From Carnobacterium_A antarcticum (GTDB lineage Bacteria; Bacillota; Bacilli; Lactobacillales; Carnobacteriaceae), in assembly GCF_042658365.1 (NCBI RefSeq), contig NZ_JBHSQC010000015.1: a DNA stretch of 64,000 nt; one strand, written 5' to 3'. The notes beneath the pieces were generated by a model that did no database searches, was not told the origin of the DNA, and saw only the letters and a program-made list of their open reading frames with translations. Of the stretch, positions 33,755 to 41,797 are shown piece by piece (position 1 is the stretch's first letter; each line of letters starts with the position of its first letter). The position numbers and the translations under genes were made by a program.

Positions 33755-34948
33755 TTAATAGTTCAAAAAGTGCTTCATTTTTTCTTGTTTGATCTTTAAA
33801 TAAGCTTCATCCTCTGCATAAGCATCCATTTGAAGTGAAATTCTTTCTACGATGTCCAAACCGTATTTCTCCATGCTTTCAACTTTCAGCGGATTATTGG
33901 TCATCAAACGTAGTTGATAGATGCCTAAATCATCAAAAATTTGTTTGCACTCATAATACTCTCGCAAATCTATTGGGAATCCCAGCATCAAATTGGCTTC
34001 AATCGTATCGTGTCCTTGATCTTGCAATGCATAAGCTCTTATTTTATTGACCAAGCCGATCCCGCGCCCTTCTTGCCGCATATACACCAAAACACCACGA
34101 CCTTCGTTTGCAATATGTTTCATTGCCGCGTCCAACTGCTGACCGCAATCGCATTTTTTAGAACCGAATACATCCCCGGTCAAGCATTCTGAATGAATCC
34201 GGCACAATACTGGTTCTCCGTCACTGACCTCTCCCATAACCAAAGCCACATGATGTTCCCCGGTAATAGCGTGTTCATATGCGTAAATGTCGAACTCTCC
34301 ATATTTGGTAGGCAATTGCGCTTTGGATTGGCGAAAAATAACCGCTTCTTTGGCTTTCCGGTAGTCAATCAAATCTGCAATTGTCCCGATCTTCAATCCA
34401 TGCTCTTTGGCCAACGATAGCAAATCATCTCTTCTTGCCATCGTTCCGTCTTCTTTCATGATTTCACAGCACAATCCCACTGGCTGCAAGCCTGCCAATC
34501 GCATCAAGTCAACCGTAGCTTCAGTATGTCCATTTCGAGTTAACACGCCTCCTTCCACCGCTTCTAACGGGAACATATGCCCTGGTCTTCTAAAATCTTC
34601 CGGTTTCGCATCATCCGAAACTAATTGCATAGCTGTCAATGACCGTTCTCCCGCTGAAATCCCCGTTGTAGTCGCTACGTGGTCCACTGAAACGGTAAAC
34701 GCTGTTTCGTGATTGTCTGTATTGTCCAAACTCATTTGCGGCAAGGCTAACTTCTTCGTATATGTTTTAGTCATTGGCATACAAATCAAGCCTTTAGCAT
34801 AGGCAGCCATAAAATTCACATTTTCTGCCGTCGCAAATTCAGCAGCGCAGATAACATCCCCTTCATTTTCTCGATCTTCATCATCCACCAATAAGATATT
34901 TTTTCCAGCCTTTAAATCAGCCAATAATTCTTCAATTGTATTAAACAT
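33755..34948 (-). CDS. ribBA: Bifunctional DHBP synthase / GTP cyclohydrolase II
   Basis: A 397-residue fusion. The N-terminal half (to about 200) makes 3,4-dihydroxy-2-butanone-4-phosphate: the acidic loop DDEDRENEGD is at 22-31 and RPGHMFPL with the catalytic His follows. The C-terminal half opens GTP: the zinc ligands Cys255, Cys266 and Cys268 (HSECLTGDVFGSKKCDCGQQ) and the RQEGRGIGL loop are present. AGGAG precedes the ATG at 34948. Supplies both precursors of the pathway. Confidence 0.97.
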   Translation of the reverse strand: MFNTIEELLADLKAGKNILLVDDEDRENEGDVICAAEFATAENVNFMAAYAKGLICMPMTKTYTKKLALPQMSLDNTDNHETAFTVSVDHVATTTGISAGERSLTAMQLVSDDAKPEDFRRPGHMFPLEAVEGGVLTRNGHTEATVDLMRLAGLQPVGLCCEIMKEDGTMARRDDLLSLAKEHGLKIGTIADLIDYRKAKEAVIFRQSKAQLPTKYGEFDIYAYEHAITGEHHVALVMGEVSDGEPVLCRIHSECLTGDVFGSKKCDCGQQLDAAMKHIANEGRGVLVYMRQEGRGIGLVNKIRAYALQDQGHDTIEANLMLGFPIDLREYYECKQIFDDLGIYQLRLMTNNPLKVESMEKYGLDIVERISLQMDAYAEDEAYLKIKQEKMKHFLNY

Positions 34949-34966
34949 GGTTTGCTCCTATCTGTT

Positions 34967-35623
34967 CTAAAAGAACCCGTTTTCCTGCAAATAATCTTGC
35001 GTTATTCGACTGCTCTCTTGAGGTTGTTTTTTCGAATTCAGTCCTAATAATTTCTCGACATACTTTCCAATCATGTCGCATTCCAGGTTTACAGTATCCC
35101 CCGGTTGCTTACACAGCAACACCGTTTCCTCTCCTGTATGTGGGATAATAGAAACTTGAAAAGATTGATCATCCACCGCCGCGACAGTCAAACTTACACC
35201 ATCAATAGCAATGGAGCCTTTTTCAATAATGTACCGTAATATCCCAGGATCAGTTTCAATTGTGAGCCAAACAGCATTATCGTCGCGTTTAAATTCGCTG
35301 ATCTGTCCAGTTCCATCGATGTGGCCGCTAACGATATGTCCGCCAAGCCGAGTTTCCAAACTCAGTGCCCGTTCTAGATTGACGAAACTTCCGGGAATCA
35401 ATGTTCCGATATTCGTCCTTTTTAATGATTCAGACATAACATCTGCTTCAAAAGAATCGTTTTCTATCTTCGTCACAGTCAAACAAATACCGTTTGTTGC
35501 GATACTGTCCCCAATACGCGTTCCTTGCACTACTTTTTGCCCTTTTATTCTGAGAACTGAAGAACTTTTTCCGCTTTGGATCGACTTAACGGTTCCCACT
35601 TCTTCAATAATTCCAGTAAACAT
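34967..35623 (-). CDS. ribE: Riboflavin synthase alpha subunit
   Basis: A 218-residue enzyme that dismutates two lumazines into riboflavin plus the recycled pyrimidine. Two homologous lumazine-binding halves are visible: MFTGIIEEVGTVKS with SIATNGICLTVTKI, and LGGHIVSGHIDGTGQI with SIAIDGVSLTVAAV. GGAGG precedes the ATG at 35623; 28 bases separate it from ribD. Confidence 0.96.
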   Translation of the reverse strand: MFTGIIEEVGTVKSIQSGKSSSVLRIKGQKVVQGTRIGDSIATNGICLTVTKIENDSFEADVMSESLKRTNIGTLIPGSFVNLERALSLETRLGGHIVSGHIDGTGQISEFKRDDNAVWLTIETDPGILRYIIEKGSIAIDGVSLTVAAVDDQSFQVSIIPHTGEETVLLCKQPGDTVNLECDMIGKYVEKLLGLNSKKQPQESSRITQDYLQENGFF

Positions 35624-35651
35624 GAGACTTCCTCCAATCGATTGCTTCTCT

Positions 35652-36740
35652 TTATTTATCCAGATAGCCTTCTACAACTAGATCCTCTCCAACCATCCCA
35701 GCTGTCATCCGATTCAGTTGAAAAGCCTCTTTCAAATCTGCAACGCCTGCCCCTTCAACAGCTGTTTTAGCATGCTTTCCTCCGATGATTTTTGGCGCAA
35801 TATAAACCTGCATTTTATCCACAATGCCTTCTTCCAAGGCTGAAAAATTCAATGCCGCACCGCCTTCCAGCAAAACACTGTCGATTCCCATGGCACCTAG
35901 TGTTTTCATTAATTCCCGCAAATCAACTCTCCCAGACTTCTCTTTAGTCACAATGACTTCAACGCCCATTTGCTTTAACGTTTTTACTCTTTCGCTATCG
36001 GCTCTTTCAGTAGCCGCTACGATTGTTTTAGCTGTATCCTGCTGAGTCAATACCGTTGACGCCAGCGGAATTCTGAGCTGACTATCCACCACAATTCTAA
36101 TGGGATTTTTGCTATTTGGCCCTCTGGCAGTTAGCTTCGGATCGTCTCTGATAACCGTTTCGACCCCGACCATGATCCCAGACAATTCATGACGCAAATT
36201 ATGTACCTGCTGCCTGGAAGCTTCTCCAGAGATCCATTGAGATTCACCCGTCACTGTCGCTATTTTTCCGTCTAGTGACATCGCCGTTTTCATCACAACA
36301 AAAGGTTCTTTAGTGATAATGTATTTCATAAACACTTCATTCAATAGTTGGCATTCTTTTTCCAAGACACCTACGTCCACTTCAACTCCAGCATTACGAA
36401 TCCTTTCAATCCCTTTTCCAGCCACTAATGGATTCGGATCGAACGTCCCAACCACGACTCGTTGAATCTTTTTCTCTATCAACAAGTCTGAGCAAGGAGG
36501 CGTTCTTCCCAAATGCGAACAAGGCTCTAGCGTGACATACAACGTTGCTCCTGCCACATCTTCTTTTGCTGATGCAACCGCATTTACTTCCGCATGAGGC
36601 TGCCCGTATGTTTCATGATATCCCTGACCAATCACTCTTCCATCTTTAACAACCACAGCACCCACTAAAGGATTCGGCGACGTCCATCCTTTGCCTTTCT
36701 TGGCTAAATTCAATGCAAGCTGCATATATTCTTCATCCAA
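35652..36740 (-). CDS. ribD: Bifunctional riboflavin biosynthesis deaminase/reductase
   Basis: A 362-residue two-domain enzyme. The deaminase (about 1-145) has the zinc site HAEVNA (His49, Glu51) and PCSHLGRTPPC (Cys74, Cys83). The reductase (about 146-362) has KTAMSLDGKIAT, and VLLEGGAALNFS near the end. Start: TTG at 36740 (DEEYMQLALNLAKKG), 8 bases after AGGGG; this gives the usual length, whereas the longer frame runs back through a terminator and riboswitch. First gene of the operon, controlled by the tandem FMN riboswitches. Confidence 0.94.
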   Translation of the reverse strand: MDEEYMQLALNLAKKGKGWTSPNPLVGAVVVKDGRVIGQGYHETYGQPHAEVNAVASAKEDVAGATLYVTLEPCSHLGRTPPCSDLLIEKKIQRVVVGTFDPNPLVAGKGIERIRNAGVEVDVGVLEKECQLLNEVFMKYIITKEPFVVMKTAMSLDGKIATVTGESQWISGEASRQQVHNLRHELSGIMVGVETVIRDDPKLTARGPNSKNPIRIVVDSQLRIPLASTVLTQQDTAKTIVAATERADSERVKTLKQMGVEVIVTKEKSGRVDLRELMKTLGAMGIDSVLLEGGAALNFSALEEGIVDKMQVYIAPKIIGGKHAKTAVEGAGVADLKEAFQLNRMTAGMVGEDLVVEGYLDK

Positions 36741-36760
36741 TCCTCTCACCCCTTCCCAAA

Positions 36761-36794
36761 TAAAAAGCCCTAAGAATTTCTTCTCAGGGCTTTC
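36761..36794 (-). terminator. Terminator of the proximal FMN riboswitch, before ribD
   Basis: AAAGCCCTGAGAA and TTCTTAGGGCTTT (minus strand) form a stem followed by TTTTATTT, 21 bases before the ribD start. It is the expression platform of the aptamer at 36877-36978. Confidence 0.85.
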
Positions 36795-36876
36795 GTCATT
36801 TTTGTTTATAAAGACACCACAAATAAATCCGCATACTATGTACACGGTTGCTTTTGTTCTTTAAAACTGATGTCTT

Positions 36877-36978
36877 CTTTTATCCAGACTATAACTGTCG
36901 GCTTCGGAATCTAACCGAATCTGCCTCGCGGCTCGTGGGCTTTACCACCGGTAGGGACTTTCGCCCTGCCCTGAAGAC
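36877..36978 (-). promoter_or_regulatory. FMN riboswitch (RFN element), proximal copy
   Basis: Minus-strand RNA shows the conserved RFN core: TTCAGGGCAGGG, AAGTCCCTACCGGTGGTAAA, GCCCACGAGCC, GATTCGGTT...ATTCCGAAGCCGACAG and TATAGTCTGGATAAA, bounded by the pairing ends GTCTTC and GAAGAC. FMN binding is known to favour the terminator in such leaders. It differs from the distal copy at only a handful of positions. Confidence 0.95.
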
Positions 36979-37002
36979 TATTTAATTTTTCAAACACTAT
37001 AC

Positions 37003-37033
37003 AAAAAAGCCCAAGATTTACATCCAGGGCTTG
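37003..37033 (-). terminator. Terminator of the distal FMN riboswitch
   Basis: On the minus strand AAGCCC (37032-37027) and GGGCTT (37012-37007) form a stem followed by TTTTTTG. It lies between the two aptamers, so the first aptamer has its own off-switch. Confidence 0.75.
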
Positions 37034-37041
37034 GCTTATCG

Positions 37042-37119
37042 TTAAATAAGACGGTTTAATAGCTGCATCATAAACTCACGATTTCCATCCATCTCAAATA
37101 AGACTTCAATCATCTTCAT
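37042..37119 (-). CDS. 25-codon reading frame between the tandem FMN riboswitches
   Basis: ATG at 37119 to TAA at 37042 encodes MKMIEVLFEMDG followed by NREFMMQLLNRLI. It starts 27 bases after the distal aptamer and stops just before its terminator. No clear ribosome site precedes it (only weak purine-rich GAAGAC). It could be a leader peptide, a remnant of a gene once controlled by this riboswitch, or chance. Confidence 0.2.
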   Translation of the reverse strand: MKMIEVLFEMDGNREFMMQLLNRLI

Positions 37120-37146
37120 TGTTCAGCAATTAGTTTGTCTTCGCTT

Positions 37147-37243
37147 TATCCAGACTATACTGTCGGCTTCGGAATCTAACCGAATCTGCCTTGCGGCTCG
37201 TGGGCTTTACCACCGGTAGGGACTTGCACCCTGCCCTGAAGAC
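37147..37243 (-). promoter_or_regulatory. FMN riboswitch (RFN element), distal copy
   Basis: Same RFN core as the proximal copy: TTCAGGGCAGGGTGCAAGT, CCCTACCGGTGGTAAAGCC, CACGAGCCGCAAGGCAGAT, TCCGAAGCCGACAGTATAG and TCTGGATAAAG. Transcribed first, it is followed by its own terminator (37003-37033) and then the second aptamer. Confidence 0.95.
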
Positions 37244-37263
37244 TTATTTACTTTTGTACTGTA

Positions 37264-37292
37264 AGAGTATAGTGAAACAAAACTAATGTCAA
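37264..37292 (-). promoter_or_regulatory. Candidate rib operon promoter
   Basis: On the minus strand TTGACA (37292-37287) is followed after 15 bases by TATACT (37271-37266), or after 17 bases by TACTCT (37269-37264). It lies 20-30 bases before the distal aptamer, the right place for the rib transcript start. Confidence 0.55.
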
Positions 37293-37382
37293 TAGTGATT
37301 TAATTTTTTGAAGCAGTTGGTTAGCTGTATTAATTAAGTATGGTAGAATCAATTCAGATTAAAAAATGAAGGAGATTTGAGT

Positions 37383-37691
37383 ATGAGCTCAGTAATAGAA
37401 ATTGCACTTATTTTACTCCCTATGATAATAGTAGGGGTAATCGGGATATTTGTAGTTACAAAACTTAAACAAAAGCACGATCATGGTACCTTGGGTAAGA
37501 AAAAAACCAAAGGCGCTCAAGATTTACTAAATAGTTTGATACCACTAGGCATGCTTCTTGGTTGTATTATTGGTATGATTTCAAGCTCATTTTTTCCCAT
37601 TTCTTTATTATCTACACTTAGTTTAGGAGCTGGAATCGGCTTATTAGGCGGATATTTTGCTTATGAAATTTACAGCAAGAAAGAAGAGTAG
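37383..37691 (+). CDS. Small two-helix membrane protein, unknown
   Basis: 102 residues, not recognised. Helix 1 (IEIALILLPMIIVGVIGIFVV) is followed by a basic cytoplasmic stretch (KLKQKHDHGTLGKKKTKG) and then two more hydrophobic segments (LIPLGMLLGCIIGMISSSFF, LLSTLSLGAGIGLLGGYFAY) and a charged tail. Start: ATG at 37383, eight bases after AAGGAG; the TTG at 37377 is too close. Divergent from the rib operon and followed by a terminator. Confidence 0.7.
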   Translation: MSSVIEIALILLPMIIVGVIGIFVVTKLKQKHDHGTLGKKKTKGAQDLLNSLIPLGMLLGCIIGMISSSFFPISLLSTLSLGAGIGLLGGYFAYEIYSKKEE

Positions 37692-37692
37692 T

Positions 37693-37730
37693 AACAAAAA
37701 AGCTCGTCAAATGAGCCTTTTTTGTTACTT
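37693..37730. terminator. Terminator after the small membrane protein gene
   Basis: AACAAAAAAGCTC and GAGCCTTTTTTGTT pair around GTCAAAT. Confidence 0.8.
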
Positions 37731-37776
37731 TTCTTTTCTAAAACTGAACTTCTTAAAAATAAACAGTGAGCTTTAT

Positions 37777-38058
37777 TTATCCTTGTTCGTAAACAAAAGA
37801 ATTAAACACCAATTCAATTTCTTTATCTAATGTGAAAGATACTCGTTCTGCGAAATGCGGCAAGGACTGCACATGAATACTGTTCTCCAATACATCAAAT
37901 ACAACAGGCGAGACATCTCCAAAGTTTTTTGACTTAAGAATGATTGCAACTTTACCATCGTTATTTTGAAGCAAGTCAGCTTTGTCAGACAAATTAATTG
38001 TCCAGCCATGTGGTAAAAGATACTGCGTTGTCGGTCTATCTTTTTGTTCATTCGTCAT
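37777..38058 (-). CDS. Hypothetical 93-residue protein
   Basis: Not recognised. Soluble, with a mixed charge pattern and beta-like segments (GWTINLSDKADLL, KVAIILKSKNFGDVSPVVFDV, ERVSFTLDKEIELVFNSF). Start: ATG at 38058, eight bases after AGAGGAG. A second frame inside is a shadow. It lies between two gaps without obvious partners. Confidence 0.65.
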   Translation of the reverse strand: MTNEQKDRPTTQYLLPHGWTINLSDKADLLQNNDGKVAIILKSKNFGDVSPVVFDVLENSIHVQSLPHFAERVSFTLDKEIELVFNSFVYEQG

Positions 38059-38204
38059 ATAAATCACTCCTCTAAAAAAATAGTTGCTCTTATTATATCG
38101 ATTATAAATACTGATTCCTAGAACAACTAAATTATTCCTACAACACGATAGAAGACACTCTTCCTATTCAAGATTATTCAACTGTTGTATTCGTTAGTTC
38201 ATTC

Positions 38205-38699
38205 TTATTTGATTCGCTTTATTCCTTGAACAAATGCATTTTTTCCGCCTTGAGCAGGATGTCTTACTTTCAGACACTCTATTCCCAGCTGATGAAGGCT
38301 TTCTTCCGCTTTATTGCCTACCGCAACAACCTTTTCAATCTGAAACATTTCAATCATTTGAATAAGAAACATTTCTCCCATCAAAAGTTCTTTCTTTGTT
38401 GGCATCCGATTGCTTTTGCCGTTGTCTTTTTTATGAGGGTGAAAAGGAAAAGCATTCCATCCTAATGAGACAATATCCTGTTCTAAAAGTGTATTCCATA
38501 TAATGGTAGCCGTTGCTTCTTTTAACAGCTTGTCTTTTTCCGAAGGCAGTTTATAACCGTTTTCCTTGCCAAATAGTTCTAACCCCTTCACGTTATTCAT
38601 CAGCAAATGTTCACTGGTAAAAGGAACTCCGGTAAGTCGGCTACCTCTATACCCTGGTGCTTCTCCAACAAGTATCAGTTTAGGTTTGATTTTATCCAT
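38205..38699 (-). pseudogene. Uracil-DNA glycosylase-superfamily gene lacking its 5' end
   Basis: 164 residues from the first ATG. VGEAPGYRGSRLTGVPFTSE, WNAFPFHPH and KVRHPAQGGKNAF mark a UDG-superfamily protein of about 200 residues in relatives. The frame stays open upstream to 38795 and still reads family-like sequence (ENAVRRENLLVYLKQMDK), but a TAA at 38796-38798 ends it and there is no ATG, GTG or TTG with a ribosome site; the ATG at 38699 also lacks one. About 30-40 N-terminal residues therefore seem lost, with the break next to the lipoprotein gene at 38791. Probably inactive, though translation of the short form cannot be excluded. Confidence 0.65.
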
Positions 38700-38790
38700 T
38701 TGCTTTAAATAAACCAGCAGATTCTCTCTCCTAACAGCATTCTCTTGATTAGCAGATGAAAATACAGAACTATTAAGTGGTTTTTCGATT

Positions 38791-39612
38791 TTAGTTTATT
38801 TGCTGCTGTTCTGTCAATATGCGCACCCATTCTTCTTGTGCCGCTTTATCTTCTGAGACCTTAAACACAAAATTTTCAACTGCTTCTGCCCCAGGCTTAG
38901 TTAATCCATCATCAGCATATTCATCATAGCCCGCGCTAAAACTCCCTATCTCTTCCACTGTTCCAATTAATTCATACACTACCCCGTTATCCCCTAATAA
39001 ATATTTGTGCATAGAAAAATCAGGGTCTGCGATTTCATGGAACCCAACTGCCGTGGCCTGTGTTTCCGGGGTTTCATCATACCCTGTGATACCTGACAGT
39101 GACGTATAAAATACTACTCCTCCGAGAGCATGGATGTCGAAAGCATCATACCCTGGCAAATTTTCGTCAGGAATTGTTTCTTGGACCTGAATTTCTCCAT
39201 CTTCTGTTAACGCATACCAATCGCCTTTGCCAGCGGCACCATGGTTAAAAAAGAAATCAGATACGGCCATATTACCTGTCTCAGCTCTGGGTGCAGTCCA
39301 TTCTAAAAAAGTTGCTGTTTTTGTACTAGCCTCTTCAGAAGAATATTTTTTAACTACATCTATCGGCTGATCATTTTCAGTAATTTTATCCTCTTTTTCA
39401 CTCACTTTTGTTTCTTCGTCAATAGAATTGGCACTTTCCGCTACTTCTATTTTTTCGGAAGTAGTTACTTGTTCTTCTGAATCGTAACTATTAGTGCTTT
39501 CTTTTAGATTGGTATCCTCTCCTGAACAACCAACTAAACTTATGCTTAACCCTACAGCCAGTCCTACTAACAAGCTTTTCTTTTTCTTTCCAAAAGTTCT
39601 ATTGAAATTCAT
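38791..39612 (-). CDS. Putative lipoprotein, unknown function
   Basis: 273 residues. A basic N-terminus and hydrophobic stretch end in SISLVGC, with the lipidated Cys at 29. An acidic Ser/Glu-rich linker (to about 95) leads to a globular domain (TKTATFLEWTAPRAETGNM, FFFNHGAAGKGDWYALTEDG, DAFDIHALGGVVFYTSL) that I do not recognise. Start: ATG at 39612 after GGAGGAAAG; 14 upstream codons in frame are excluded. Expected on the outer face of the membrane. Confidence 0.75.
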   Translation of the reverse strand: MNFNRTFGKKKKSLLVGLAVGLSISLVGCSGEDTNLKESTNSYDSEEQVTTSEKIEVAESANSIDEETKVSEKEDKITENDQPIDVVKKYSSEEASTKTATFLEWTAPRAETGNMAVSDFFFNHGAAGKGDWYALTEDGEIQVQETIPDENLPGYDAFDIHALGGVVFYTSLSGITGYDETPETQATAVGFHEIADPDFSMHKYLLGDNGVVYELIGTVEEIGSFSAGYDEYADDGLTKPGAEAVENFVFKVSEDKAAQEEWVRILTEQQQIN

Positions 39613-39876
39613 CTTTCCTCCTCCATTCTTCAAACGAAACAATTTCAACTCCAATTAAGAACTTACTCTTCATTCTTTAATTCTATCATTTCCACTAGTT
39701 TCTTCATCACAATTTGCTTGCTGTTATACAGGGACTTCTGCTTCAGCTGATCTCCGGAACAGCTCTTACTCTATTAATTTACTGCTGAACAAGTATTTTT
39801 CTAAGCCCTTTCAATTTATACCCAGAACTATTCTTGTTAGGATTAAGTTACACCTATTCGAAAGGAAGGATTCCTC

Positions 39877-41064
39877 ATGAAAAATAGCCTTACAGCAAAA
39901 ATAATGTTTCTTAGTACATCTGCGCTTTTATTATTTGGCTGTGGAAACAATGAAGATAATAATAGTGAAAAAGAAGTAATAGAAGACTCGACACAATCTA
40001 GTCAGCCTAACCAAAGCCTACAAAATGAAGATACGACAGAACACGAAAAAAACAATGATGAAGCTGCAAATGGTATGAGTGAGAGTGATTCACAAACAGA
40101 AAATGAACTTGATGAAAAAGAAATGCATGAATACGTGCGTTCATTAGCTGAAAATCCTGAACTTGTTGAAAAACGCGCTTTAGAAAATATTGAATTGAGA
40201 GGCATTCACCAAAACACCTTTATCTATAACGGCCGAATCCACCCAGACAATAATGCTTTCATGCAATTTGAGGGAGATGAAGGGTATTCCGACGATAGAA
40301 TAGATTTAGAAGTGAATGAAGAAGGCTATTTTACAGTTGTCTTTGATGAGTGGGATCTCGAATCACATGATGAAATTCTTTTAACGATAGCTGTTCCAGG
40401 AACTCATCGAGAAGATGTTTTTCATTTGCCTATTCACGCTGCTGAAAATGGCATGGAAGTGATTGAAGCTCATAATGCACCAAAAAGCGTAAAAAGTGAC
40501 CTTTCTGAATCTTTAGAATTAAATGTTATTTATCCAACCACACTTATTTACAATAGCCCCTTTGGTGGATATGCAAGAGGTCTTGCATACCAGATGAATG
40601 ATAGATTCTATACGTTATCCACACCAAAAGGCAGCGGCAGCAATTCTACTTATTTTCAAACACAATTTGAAGAATATCCTGAGGCTGGTCAGCACATTAC
40701 GTTCTTTATTCCTATGAATGGGTTCATTGTCACTGTAGAAAAACAAGTACAAGAAATCTCCGAAGAAGCTCAAAAAGCGATTGATCGTATGCATGACCAA
40801 ACAGAATTTCCTGCAATCGGTAAAGACAAAGGCGAGCCTGGAGGAAATGGTGACTCAACAGACTTTTATGGAAAAACCGTGCCTAATGCTCACATTGCTA
40901 TTGGCGGAAAAAATCAAAGCGGACTGGCTTCGACTGGATCAAATGACACTGGTGAATTCACATTATCTCTTTATGATCCGTTTCCTGAAAAAGATGATAC
41001 CCTCTATTTTACTATTCGAGATGAAGATGGCTACACAGAAACCTTTGAAGTCAAAGCTGAATAA
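39877..41064 (+). CDS. Lipoprotein with Ig-like/carboxypeptidase-regulatory-like domains
   Basis: 395 residues. Lipobox LLLFGC, Cys at about residue 22, then a long acidic Asn/Glu/Ser-rich linker to about 85. Two similar beta domains are seen near residues 110-190 (TFIYNGRIHPDNNAFMQF ... GYFTVVFDEWDL) and 320-395 (KTVPNAHIAIGGKNQSG ... GEFTLSLYDPF); each looks like an extracellular beta-sandwich. A distinct region lies between them. Function unknown, possibly surface binding. GAAAGGAAGG precedes the ATG at 39877. Confidence 0.75.
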   Translation: MKNSLTAKIMFLSTSALLLFGCGNNEDNNSEKEVIEDSTQSSQPNQSLQNEDTTEHEKNNDEAANGMSESDSQTENELDEKEMHEYVRSLAENPELVEKRALENIELRGIHQNTFIYNGRIHPDNNAFMQFEGDEGYSDDRIDLEVNEEGYFTVVFDEWDLESHDEILLTIAVPGTHREDVFHLPIHAAENGMEVIEAHNAPKSVKSDLSESLELNVIYPTTLIYNSPFGGYARGLAYQMNDRFYTLSTPKGSGSNSTYFQTQFEEYPEAGQHITFFIPMNGFIVTVEKQVQEISEEAQKAIDRMHDQTEFPAIGKDKGEPGGNGDSTDFYGKTVPNAHIAIGGKNQSGLASTGSNDTGEFTLSLYDPFPEKDDTLYFTIRDEDGYTETFEVKAE

Positions 41065-41163
41065 AGCTCCCCTAATTGATAAGAAGAACCTGGGGAATTT
41101 TCTAACTTGGATAAACACTAACTTTAGGAGACGATATGCACACTTAAATCTACAATTATTTTG

Positions 41164-41209
41164 ATACAAAAAAGCTTAGAACTCAATAGTTCTAGGCTTT
41201 TTTGTATCA
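41164..41209. terminator. Bidirectional terminator
   Basis: GATACAAAAAAGCTTAGAACT and TTCTAGGCTTTTTTGTATC pair around CAATAG, between the convergent lipoprotein gene and the DUF956 gene. Confidence 0.88.
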
Positions 41210-41240
41210 CTCAAGAAGCAATAGTTAAACTAGTACTCCC

Positions 41241-41636
41241 TTACTTCTTTTTACTCGTTTTTGGTTTCTTTTTCCCTATCGACTTAAAGGCACGTTTCAG
41301 GACATCAAAGAAACTTAGAGATTGTACCATATGGTCAGGCTCTACATATTCCCGTATAGCTCGAAGAACTTTCTTCGGCTTCTTAGAAGAAAAGGTAAAC
41401 GTTCCTGACTTCTTCGTTTCAATTGCATAACGCGGAATCCATTTCCCCTTAAACATTACAGAGGCAATGACTTGTTCTACTTCCTCCCACGGAATTTGAA
41501 TAAATTTACGTTTATCACGAGAATGATAAAATTCAAAGCCTTTATCACCGATCATGATTTTCCCATAATCCGTTAGTCCCGTAAAAGCGGTGGCATCTAT
41601 TACCAAATCTACCTTTGTATTAATTGATTCAACCAT
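41241..41636 (-). CDS. manO: DUF956 protein associated with mannose PTS (ManO)
   Basis: 131 residues of the DUF956 family, which in Lactobacillales and Listeria is almost always the gene after the mannose EIID. IDATAFTGLTDYGKIMIGDKGFEF, QIPWEEVEQVIASV and RYAIETKKSGTFTFSSKKPK are typical. A role in modulating the PTS has been suggested but is not settled. The C-terminus is very Lys-rich. A hairpin at 41703-41741 separates it from manN, so it may be expressed less than the PTS genes. Confidence 0.9.
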   Translation of the reverse strand: MVESINTKVDLVIDATAFTGLTDYGKIMIGDKGFEFYHSRDKRKFIQIPWEEVEQVIASVMFKGKWIPRYAIETKKSGTFTFSSKKPKKVLRAIREYVEPDHMVQSLSFFDVLKRAFKSIGKKKPKTSKKK

Positions 41637-41702
41637 TCTATCCGCTCCATTTCATTTAACTTGTTTCATTCATTATACGTTGCTTGAAGCGATTAAGCCA
41701 AT

Positions 41703-41741
41703 ACAAAAAGCGGCTGAGGTGATAAACCCCAGCCACTTTTT
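41703..41741 (-). terminator. Hairpin between manN and manO
   Basis: On the minus strand AAAAAGTGGCTGGGG and CCTCAGCCGCTTTTT form a stem with one mismatch and a T run; likely partial terminator after manLMN. Confidence 0.75.
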
Positions 41742-41797
41742 ATTGTGTGAACTATTATTGGTTCAGACATTTCAAACGGATTTTTTTACACCTTTGA

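Noticed and set aside
36741..36845. N-terminal extension of ribD to 36845
   Set aside because: Runs through the riboswitch terminator; the TTG at 36740 gives the family length.
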